From JBOHTO01 sp050733695 (GTDB taxonomy: Bacteria > Gemmatimonadota > Gemmatimonadetes > Gemmatimonadales > Gemmatimonadaceae), in the NCBI GenBank assembly GCA_050733695.1, contig JBOHTO010000096.1, forward strand, positions 1-20,968: a stretch of DNA of 20,968 nt, in the 5' to 3' direction. The position numbers were made by a program, and so were the translations under genes. This document shows positions 14,974 to 20,968 of this stretch, piece after piece; within the stretch, counting starts at the first letter, position 1, and each line of letters starts with the position of its first letter. Under the pieces are notes generated by a model. The model was not told the origin of the DNA. It saw nothing but the letters and a program-made list of their open reading frames with translations, and searched no databases.

Positions 14974-15636
14974 ATGATCTCACTCCGTGAAGTCGATAAA
15001 TCCGTTGACTCCGGCGGCGGCAGGACATGGCTCCTGCGCCGAATCACACTCGATATCCCCGCGGGTCAGTTCCTGACCGTCATGGGTCCATCGGGTGCCG
15101 GAAAATCCACGCTCCTCAGCATACTCGGCATGCTCGATCACGACTGGAGCGGCGAGTACGAGCTGTTCGGCAACCGGGTGCACGAGCTCAAGCCGAAGAA
15201 CCGGATCGCACTCAACAAGGAGTACGTCGGCTTCGTCTTTCAGCAGTACCATCTGCTCGATGATCTCACGATCTCGGAGAATCTCGACATCCCGCTCTCG
15301 TACCGGAACATCAAGCGCGATGAGCGCGCAGCGCTCGTGGCCGATTCGCTCGATCGCTTCAACATCGTCGGCAAGAAGAACCTGTACCCGCGGCAGCTTT
15401 CCGGCGGCCAACAGCAACTCGTCGCGGTCGCGCGCGCGGTGATCGCCAGCCCGAAGCTGATCCTCGCCGACGAGCCGACGGGGAACCTGCATTCCGCGCA
15501 GGCGCGCGAGATCATGGAGTTGTTCACACGGCTCAACTCCGAGGGCGTCACGATCGTGCAGGTCACGCACTCCGAGGAGAACGCGAGCTATGGCGACCGC
15601 GTGGTTCAGCTCAGGGATGGCTGGGTGGTGGAGTAG
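14974..15636 (+). CDS. ABC transporter ATP-binding protein, MacB-like, variant D-loop
   Basis: A 220-aa ATPase. Walker A is GPSGAGKST (38-46), the Q-loop is Gln90 in FVFQQYH, the signature LSGGQQQLV begins at 142, and Walker B is LILADE (162-167). The D-loop is NLHS instead of NLDS, the residue after QQQ is Leu instead of Arg, and the H-loop reads VTHSEENA rather than VTHD. This NLHS/VTHSE pattern is, from memory, seen in a MacB-like subgroup of environmental bacteria, so it is probably functional. ATG 14974 is the first family-like start, but no clear ribosome binding site precedes it. It is separated from the permeases by Uma2 copy 4 and the toxin-antitoxin pair, and is followed by the two-component genes on the same strand. 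Confidence 0.9.
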   Translation: MISLREVDKSVDSGGGRTWLLRRITLDIPAGQFLTVMGPSGAGKSTLLSILGMLDHDWSGEYELFGNRVHELKPKNRIALNKEYVGFVFQQYHLLDDLTISENLDIPLSYRNIKRDERAALVADSLDRFNIVGKKNLYPRQLSGGQQQLVAVARAVIASPKLILADEPTGNLHSAQAREIMELFTRLNSEGVTIVQVTHSEENASYGDRVVQLRDGWVVE

Positions 15637-15823
15637 CGACCCCAGCCCGCCCCAGCTCACGGCGCTCAACGGCGTCGGGATCAGCGGGGGCCGGTGCTGG
15701 CCCTTGCTCCTGCGATAACAGCAGTGGCGGGCGTGCTGCCGGGACTGGCGCTGGCTGCACGGACATCGGCGCCCGCGCGACATGCACTTGCCCCCGCTCT
15801 CGCCGCGGAATCACCTTGTCGGC

Positions 15824-17191
15824 ATGAGCCCCGTCGCGCCCGCGCCCCGCGTACTCCTCGCCGACGATCAGCCCGACATCCTCGAGGCCCTGCGCCTCCT
15901 GCTCAAGGATGAAGGCTTTCGCGTCGACACCGCGAGATCACCAGCGGCCATCCTGGCGGCCCTCGAGAAGCAGGATTTTGACGCTCTCCTCATGGACCTC
16001 AACTACGCCCGCGACACCACGTCCGGGCGCGAGGGGCTGGATCTGCTCGAACGCATCCGCGCTCTCGAGGACACGCTGCCCATCGTCGTGATGACGGCGT
16101 GGGGGACGGTGGACAGCGCGGTGGAGGCGATGCGCCGTGGCGCGCGCGACTACGTCGAGAAGCCGTGGGACAACGCGCGGCTGCTCGCAACGCTGCGTAC
16201 CCAGGTGGAGCTCGGCCGGGCGCTGCGCACGACCCGGCTCCTGGAGCACGAGAACCGGCTGCTACGCCGCGACGGCACACCCGATATCACCGCGCAATCC
16301 CAGGTGATGCAGCAGGTCATGCGTCTCATGGAGCGCGTCGGCCCATCGGAGGCAAACGTGCTCGTCACCGGCGAACACGGTACGGGAAAGGAACTCGTGG
16401 CTCGCTGGCTGCACGCGGTCTCGCCGCGCTCCGGCTGTGCGCTGGTCACGGTCAACATGGGCGGACTCGCGGAGTCCGTGTTCGAGAGCGAGCTGTTCGG
16501 CCACGTGAAGGGTGCGTTCACCGACGCCAGGACCGACCGTGTCGGCCGCTTCGAGCTCGCGGAAGGCGGTACTCTCTTCCTCGACGAGATCGCCAACATT
16601 CCGCTGCCTCAGCAGGCGAAGTTGCTCCGCGTCCTGCAGAACGGAGAGCTTGAACGCGTTGGCTCGTCCAGAACGAGGCGGGTGAACGTGCGACTGATCT
16701 CCGCCACAAACGCCGACCTGCGCGACGAGATCGCAGCCGGCCGCTTCCGCGAGGACCTGCTCTTCCGGCTGAACACGATCGAGGTGCACCTCCCGCGGCT
16801 GCGCGAGCGGCGCGAGGACATTCCCGCCCTTGCCGCCCACTTTCTCTCGCACCATGCGCGCAGGTACGGGAAACCCGTGACTACCTTCGAGCCGGCCGCG
16901 ATGAGCGCGATGCTCGGGCATGCCTGGCCCGGCAACGTGCGCGAGCTGGAGCACGCGATCGAGCGCGCGGTCCTCATGGTCCAGGGGAACACGGTGCGCG
17001 AGGCGGATCTCGGCCTGCGACCGGCCGACAGCGGAGCGGCGCGTCTGGAGGAGATGACGCTGGAGGAGGTCGAGCGCGTGCTCATTCAGAAGGCGGTGGA
17101 TCGCTACGGCGGCAACGTGAGCCATGCCGCGAAGGCGCTCGGACTCAGCCGGAGCGCGCTGTATCGCCGCCTCGCTCATCATGGCTTCTGA
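15824..17191 (+). CDS. Sigma54-type response regulator, NtrC/NtrX family, GAFTDA variant
   Basis: A 455-aa regulator in three parts. The receiver domain (about 9-125) has the acidic pair Asp14-Asp15, phospho-acceptor Asp58 (LLMDLN), Thr91 and Lys113 (VEKPWD). The AAA+ domain (about 155-385) has Walker A GEHGTGKE (183-190), Walker B LFLDEI (251-256) and the loop GAFTDA (230-235) where most sigma54 activators have GAFTGA. The Fis-type helix-turn-helix is at the end (GGNVSHAAKALGLSRSALYRRL). The kinase gene overlaps its stop by 11 nt, so the two are translationally coupled. It probably activates the nearby transporter genes. ATG 15824 starts just before the receiver domain; an in-frame ATG at 15782 is an alternative. 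Neither has a clear ribosome binding site. Confidence 0.93.
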   Translation: MSPVAPAPRVLLADDQPDILEALRLLLKDEGFRVDTARSPAAILAALEKQDFDALLMDLNYARDTTSGREGLDLLERIRALEDTLPIVVMTAWGTVDSAVEAMRRGARDYVEKPWDNARLLATLRTQVELGRALRTTRLLEHENRLLRRDGTPDITAQSQVMQQVMRLMERVGPSEANVLVTGEHGTGKELVARWLHAVSPRSGCALVTVNMGGLAESVFESELFGHVKGAFTDARTDRVGRFELAEGGTLFLDEIANIPLPQQAKLLRVLQNGELERVGSSRTRRVNVRLISATNADLRDEIAAGRFREDLLFRLNTIEVHLPRLRERREDIPALAAHFLSHHARRYGKPVTTFEPAAMSAMLGHAWPGNVRELEHAIERAVLMVQGNTVREADLGLRPADSGAARLEEMTLEEVERVLIQKAVDRYGGNVSHAAKALGLSRSALYRRLAHHGF

Positions 17192-18542
17192 AGGCGACAG
17201 GGCCCGCCGGAGAAAGCCGCCCCTCCAGCACGAACGCCGCATCCTGTTGTATGCACTCGCGATCGGCCTGCCCTCGCTGCTCGTCGCACTGGTGCTGCTC
17301 TGGCTGGACGACCACAGCACAAAGGTGCGCTGGACTTTCACCGTGATCGTCGGATTGTTCTGGCTCGGCACCGCGTTCGCGCTCCGGGAGCAGGTGATCC
17401 GGCCGCTGCAGACGCTGTCCAACATGCTCGCCGCGCTGCGCGAGGAGGATTTCTCGATCCGCGCCCGCGGCGCGCGCGCGGACGACGCCCTCGGACTCGC
17501 GCTGCTGGAAGCGAACACGCTCGGCGAAACGCTGCGATCCCAGCGCCTGGGCGCCGTCGAGGCCGCGACGCTCATGCGCAAGGTGATGGCCGAGGTCGAT
17601 GTCGCGATGTTCGCCTTCGACGCTCTCGGGCGGCTGCGATTGGTGAACCGCGCGGGCGAGCGACTGCTCGGACAGCCGGCGCACCAGTTGCTCAACCGCG
17701 GTGCCGGGTCTCTCGGGCTCGACGAGCTGCTGCAGGGCGAGCGGCAGCGCACGATGGACCTGACCTTTGCCCGTGCGTCCGGGCGGTGGGAAGTTCGCCG
17801 CAGCGTGTTCAGGCAGGACGGGCTACCGCACGAACTTCTCGTGCTCACCGATGTGAGCCGCACACTGCGTGAAGAGGAGCTGCAGGCGTGGCGGCGTCTG
17901 GTGCGCGTCCTCAGCCACGAGATCAACAACTCGCTCGCACCGATTCAGTCGGTGGCCGTAAGCATGCGCGAGATGGTCCGGCGGAATCCTCGGCCCAGCG
18001 ATTGGGAGAGCGACCTCGCACGCGGGCTCGGCATCATCGCCGGCCGATCGAAGGCGTTGGGCCACTTCATCGCGTCATACGCTCGACTCACGCGGCTCCC
18101 ACTCCCACGGCGCAATCCGCTCGACGTCGCCGGGTGGGTCCGGCGAGTGGCGGTGCTCGAAACACGCATCGCGGTCGAAGTCGACGACGGACCGCCGCTC
18201 ACGTTGCACGGCGATGGCGAACAGCTCGATCAACTTCTCATCAATCTCGTGCGGAACGCCGTGGACGCGTCGCTCGAGACCGGCGGCGGCGTTACCGTCG
18301 GCTGGGAGCGCGTGAACGGGGGAGCGGGAGGGACGGTAGAGCTGCGTGTCGTGGACGATGGACCCGGCATCCCGGAGACCGCCAACCTGTTCGTCCCGTT
18401 CTTCACGACCAAGCCCGAAGGATCCGGGATCGGGCTGGCGCTCAGCAGGCAGATCGCCGAAGCGCACGGCGGTTCACTCGTACTCGCCAACCGCCCCGAT
18501 CATGCCGGCTGCGAAGCGCGACTGCGGCTGCCTCTGCGCTGA
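17181..18542 (+). CDS. Sensor histidine kinase, NtrY-like
   Basis: A 453-aa membrane sensor kinase. Two transmembrane helices (about 21-42 and 51-69) enclose a very short loop, so a large periplasmic sensor is lacking. A HAMP-like segment follows (about 70-125, starting REQVIRPLQTL), then a PAS-like domain (about 131-230). The phospho-acceptor is His246 in SHEINNSLAPIQS, the form typical of NtrY-type kinases. ATP-binding motifs are the N box around Asn359 (LINLVRNAVDA), DDGPGI (392-397) and GSGIGL (414-419). The start at 17181 overlaps the regulator's stop by 11 nt. It should phosphorylate Asp58 of that regulator. The signal is unknown; with so short a loop it may sense membrane state or bind ligand in the PAS domain. 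Confidence 0.93.
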   Translation: MASEGDRARRRKPPLQHERRILLYALAIGLPSLLVALVLLWLDDHSTKVRWTFTVIVGLFWLGTAFALREQVIRPLQTLSNMLAALREEDFSIRARGARADDALGLALLEANTLGETLRSQRLGAVEAATLMRKVMAEVDVAMFAFDALGRLRLVNRAGERLLGQPAHQLLNRGAGSLGLDELLQGERQRTMDLTFARASGRWEVRRSVFRQDGLPHELLVLTDVSRTLREEELQAWRRLVRVLSHEINNSLAPIQSVAVSMREMVRRNPRPSDWESDLARGLGIIAGRSKALGHFIASYARLTRLPLPRRNPLDVAGWVRRVAVLETRIAVEVDDGPPLTLHGDGEQLDQLLINLVRNAVDASLETGGGVTVGWERVNGGAGGTVELRVVDDGPGIPETANLFVPFFTTKPEGSGIGLALSRQIAEAHGGSLVLANRPDHAGCEARLRLPLR

Positions 18543-18574
18543 CCGTCGGTAGGGCTGGTTCAGCGCGCCGACGG
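18543..18574. terminator. Hairpin between convergent kinase and LysM genes
   Basis: CCGTCGG (18543-18549) pairs perfectly with CCGACGG (18568-18574). An inner stem GCTG-GTT-CAGC adds four pairs. The hairpin starts right after the kinase stop and includes the end of the opposite gene. No T-run follows on either side, so termination is plausible but not typical. Confidence 0.5.
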
Positions 18575-19306
18575 AACCAGTATCTCCTGTCCCGGAAAAA
18601 CGGTCGAAGCGGTGAGTTCGTTGACTCGCTTCAACTCGTCCACTGTCGTACCGAAGCGGGTGGCGATCTCCCAGAGCGAATCGCCGCGGCGGATCTCGTA
18701 TCTCTCACCGCTGTCGGTATTCAATCGTGGATCTCCACCCAGTTCCTCGACATGGTCGCGATACGGGTCGGGAAAGACCGCCACATGGAAGTGGGGAGGA
18801 TAGAACTCCTCCGTCGCCTCGATCACGTCGCTCTTCTCGAGCGAGACAAGCGTGCTGCGGAGCCAGCGCAGACAGCGGCCGCGCGGCTTCCGGATGTCGA
18901 TTGCCATACCGGTTGGGTGCACCGACCGCCGGCTCGCGTTGTCCGGCTGGCCCGACCTGGGCCGCACGGCGCTCGTGACAACGAGCTGTTCGCCGCATGC
19001 GTCGCGGTACTGCTCGGCGAGACGCAGGACAAAGACGCGGGTCTCCTGGCGCACGAAGGGATAACCGACTTCATGCAGCGCGAAGTCCTCGTTGCCCTTG
19101 AGCCGCACGAACCGACCCCTTTCCGCCGCGGTGCGCACACCCGCCGATGTGCGGTAGAAGTACAGCTCGTGGGACACAGCGTGGCGGTACATCCGGTTCA
19201 CGCTCTTCACGGACCCGCGTAGCGACTGCGCGCCCGCGGTTGGCGCGAGCGCCGTCATCAGGAAGGGGGCGGCGAGAATTGCGATCGAGATGAGTGCTGT
19301 TCTCAT
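18560..19306 (-). CDS. Secreted LAS-peptidase-like protein (DUF5715) with LysM domain
   Basis: A 248-aa exported protein. A signal peptide (about 1-26) ends in the AxA site TAGA before Gln27. The middle region (about 35-180) resembles the DUF5715 or M15/LAS peptidase fold. It has His130 and Asp137 in SVHPTGMAIDI (the HxxxxxxD zinc motif) and a second metal motif around His172 and His174 in PPHFHVAV. A C-terminal LysM (about 202-245, YEIRRGDSLWEIATRFGTT) should bind peptidoglycan. The likely role is cell-wall cleavage or remodelling in the periplasm; substrate specificity is unproven. It follows the dehydrogenase gene by 59 nt on the same strand and may be co-transcribed. No obvious ribosome binding site was seen, but the signal peptide fits the ATG at 19306. 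Confidence 0.85.
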   Translation of the reverse strand: MRTALISIAILAAPFLMTALAPTAGAQSLRGSVKSVNRMYRHAVSHELYFYRTSAGVRTAAERGRFVRLKGNEDFALHEVGYPFVRQETRVFVLRLAEQYRDACGEQLVVTSAVRPRSGQPDNASRRSVHPTGMAIDIRKPRGRCLRWLRSTLVSLEKSDVIEATEEFYPPHFHVAVFPDPYRDHVEELGGDPRLNTDSGERYEIRRGDSLWEIATRFGTTVDELKRVNELTASTVFPGQEILVPSAR

Positions 19307-19365
19307 GACTGTTGCGTGTGTGCGATGTCGGATCTGGTCGGACGCTCCCGCGATACGCCGAGCGG

Positions 19366-20754
19366 TCAGCCCCCCGTAGGACGACTACCGCCGGCGTACA
19401 TCACGCGCCAGATGCGTCCGCGCGAGTCGTCCGTGATGTAGAGCGAGCCATCGGGTCCCTGCGCGAGTCCCACCGGGCGATGCGCCGCGGCGCCGGGCTC
19501 TTTCCGTTCTCCCGCGAAACCGTCGGCGAACGTCTCGTAGTCGCCGGACGGGTTGCCCTCGGCGAACGGGACGAAGACGATATTGTAGCCCTGCTGCGGA
19601 AGCGGAGCGCGATTCCAGGAGCCATGGAATGCAATGAACGCGCCGCCCTGATAGCGCTCCGGGAACTGCTCCCCCGAATAGAAGAGGAGACCGTTCGGTG
19701 CCCAGTGGCCCGGGAATGCGAGCAGCGGCTCCTCGATCTCGGTGCAGCGGCCCGCGCGCTCGGCGTTGCCGCCGTACTCGGGAGCAAGGACCTTCCGCCC
19801 CAGTTCCGTATCGTAGTAGCAGTACGGCCAGCCAAAATCATCGCCGGACCTGACCCGGAGAAATTCCTCACCCGGCTGCTCGGCGCTCTCCTGTTCAGTG
19901 TAGAGATCGGGCCAGTTCGCGTGGAGCTGGTCGCGTCCGTGCTGCAGAGCGTAGAGAACGTTCGTCTCCGGATGCAGCTCGACCGCGACCGCATTCCGGA
20001 TGCCGGTCGCGTAGCGCTCGCCGTCGGCCTGTGTCTGCCCCGGTTTGCCGGCGTCGAACTTCCAGATCCCCGCGCGTCGCTCGAGCTGCGGGCAGGGATC
20101 GATGCCCGGGGATTCCAGCTCGCGGTCTTGCCGCTGGCAGGAGTTGGACGGTGCGCCAATGTTGATGTAAAGCGCACCATCGGGCGCGATCTCGATGGAC
20201 TTGGCCGTGTGGCTGCGGTCGTCCGGGAGTCCGCTCACGATCGTGTCCGGCGGTCCGCTCGGTGCGAGTGAATCGCCAGCGAGCGCGTACCGGAGCACTG
20301 CGCCGTCGGTCGCGAAGTAGAGTGCACCGTTGTACAGGGCGATCCCGGTGCCGCCGTTATCTCCGAAGCGCGCCGTGACGTCGGCCACGCCGTCGCCGCT
20401 CGTGTCGCGAAGGGCGACTATCCCTCCGCGGGCACCGCGCCGAGCGTTGGACAGAGCGACGTATACATCGCCGTCCGCCTGGACGACGATATGACGCGCT
20501 CGCCCGAGGGAATCCGCGAAGACGGTGGCGCAGAAACCATCGGGCAAGGTGATCCCGCCGTTGCCATCGGCGCAACTCACCGCGACGGGAGCAGCGGTGG
20601 CGAGCGTATCCGACGCGGCGTCCGCACCGCCGGATTGCGCATTGCATGCAGCCACGGCTGCGAACAGCAGCGGTGATACCATGCGCCTGGGCAGCAGCCC
20701 GATCCACAACCGCGCGCGCTGCCCGGCAGACAGCCGTGTGAGCCAATCGTACAT
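19366..20754 (-). CDS. PQQ-dependent sugar dehydrogenase-like lipoprotein
   Basis: A 462-aa beta-propeller protein of the soluble glucose/sorbosone dehydrogenase group (COG2133). The start at 20754 has GGAGGA five bases upstream; an upstream TTG at 20790 and an internal ATG at 20682 fit less well. The N-terminus carries Arg residues, a hydrophobic stretch LLFAAVAA and Cys37, a lipobox, so the protein is probably lipid-anchored outside the cytoplasm. Family motifs are KSIEIAPDGALYINIG (about 185-200), GIRN with the likely cofactor-binding Arg (251-254), HGRDQL (272-277), FHGSWNR (376-382) and RPVGLAQGPDGSLYITDD (426-443). Members oxidise sugars or related alcohols with PQQ, but substrate and even activity cannot be assigned. 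Some homologues may be non-enzymatic. Confidence 0.88.
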   Translation of the reverse strand: MYDWLTRLSAGQRARLWIGLLPRRMVSPLLFAAVAACNAQSGGADAASDTLATAAPVAVSCADGNGGITLPDGFCATVFADSLGRARHIVVQADGDVYVALSNARRGARGGIVALRDTSGDGVADVTARFGDNGGTGIALYNGALYFATDGAVLRYALAGDSLAPSGPPDTIVSGLPDDRSHTAKSIEIAPDGALYINIGAPSNSCQRQDRELESPGIDPCPQLERRAGIWKFDAGKPGQTQADGERYATGIRNAVAVELHPETNVLYALQHGRDQLHANWPDLYTEQESAEQPGEEFLRVRSGDDFGWPYCYYDTELGRKVLAPEYGGNAERAGRCTEIEEPLLAFPGHWAPNGLLFYSGEQFPERYQGGAFIAFHGSWNRAPLPQQGYNIVFVPFAEGNPSGDYETFADGFAGERKEPGAAAHRPVGLAQGPDGSLYITDDSRGRIWRVMYAGGSRPTGG

Positions 20755-20757
20755 GAA

Positions 20758-20763
20758 TCCTCC
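20758..20763 (-). promoter_or_regulatory. Ribosome binding site of the dehydrogenase gene
   Basis: GGAGGA on the - strand, three bases before the ATG at 20754. This strong site decides that start over the TTG at 20790. Confidence 0.8.
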
Positions 20764-20842
20764 GTTCAGTCCGGTACCCCTCCTGCCCAACGCACCCCCC
20801 GTGCCGCGGGGTCACGCGCGTTGGAACTGCGCGGAGCGGCTG

Positions 20843-20948
20843 CTCCCGCTCCTGCTCCCGCTCCTGCTCCCGCTCCTGCTCCCGCTCCTGCTCCCGCTCC
20901 TGCTCCCGCTCCTGCTCCCGCTCCTGCTCCCGCTCCTGCTCCCGCTCC
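20843..20948. repeat. 12-bp tandem repeat, about nine copies
   Basis: Eight exact copies of CTCCCGCTCCTG run from 20843 to 20938, followed by ten bases of a ninth. Being a multiple of three, it is open in every frame. It reads Pro-Ala or Leu-Pro-Leu-Leu on the + strand and Gly-Ala, Ser-Gly-Ser-Arg or Glu-Arg-Glu-Gln on the - strand. Whether it is inside a gene cannot be settled because the window ends 20 bases later. No gene was recognised in 20764-20968. Confidence 0.95.
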
Positions 20949-20968
20949 GGAGAAACCGTCGCTGAGCC

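Noticed and set aside
15690..15710. Possible sigma54 (-24/-12) promoter before the response regulator
   Set aside because: A GG and a TTGC are present, but the spacing is one base too long for the strict sigma54 consensus. Another GG/GC pair at about 15745 is two bases too short.
15637..15823. 187-bp gap between the second ATPase and the response regulator
   Set aside because: Short frames pass through, but none has a start signal or recognisable sequence. I see no convincing promoter, terminator or small gene.
16262..17929. 555-codon open frame on the - strand opposite the regulator and kinase
   Set aside because: Antisense shadow of two well-identified genes; the translation is Ser/Arg-rich low complexity with no motifs.
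20525..20965. 146-codon + strand frame ending in Leu-Pro-Leu-Leu repeats
   Set aside because: Most of it is antisense to the dehydrogenase gene, and the repetitive end simply reads through the 12-bp tandem repeat.

Overview
The window is about 21 kb of high-GC bacterial DNA. It is dominated by four tandem duplicated ABC permeases of the MacB/ADOP type (acidobacterial duplicated orphan permease). Together with two MacB-type ATPases, an NtrX/NtrY-like two-component pair with a GAFTDA variant motif, and a DUF5715-like LysM protein, this suggests a Gemmatimonadota or Acidobacteriota bacterium. The taxonomy is inferred from gene content and was not tested by a search.

Layout. Positions 1-872 hold the 3' end of a probable HlyD/MacA-type adaptor followed by a MacB-type ATPase. 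Positions 2695-13301 hold four permeases of 803-821 aa, all on the + strand. The first two are 9 nt apart. A second ATPase (14974-15636), a sigma54-type response regulator (15824-17191) and a histidine kinase (17181-18542, overlapping the regulator by 11 nt) follow on the + strand. The simplest reading is an envelope efflux/permease locus with its own two-component control: the kinase senses an envelope signal, and the regulator activates the transporter genes.

The locus is interrupted by four Uma2-family (DUF820) nuclease-like genes, all on the - strand. They lie at 1007-1585, 1797-2354, 10174-10731 and 14288-14845, always between transporter genes. All four align without gaps over 185 residues and share a gap-free 48-nt upstream leader. 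A fifth, truncated copy is the 3' tail of a Uma2 gene with its flank. It sits in opposite orientation between permeases 2 and 3 (7622-7670) and nearly matches the tail of the fourth Uma2 gene. Hairpin repeats of the GTCATTCCCGCGAAAGCGGG class lie beside several of these insertions. A VapBC-type toxin-antitoxin pair (13433-14155) sits between permease 4 and the last Uma2 gene.

The right end (18560-20754, - strand) is a separate unit: a lipoprotein PQQ-dependent sugar dehydrogenase-like protein, then a secreted LAS-peptidase-like (DUF5715) protein with a LysM domain. The kinase and LysM genes converge on a strong hairpin. The last 126 bases contain a 12-bp tandem repeat of about nine copies that runs almost to the window edge.
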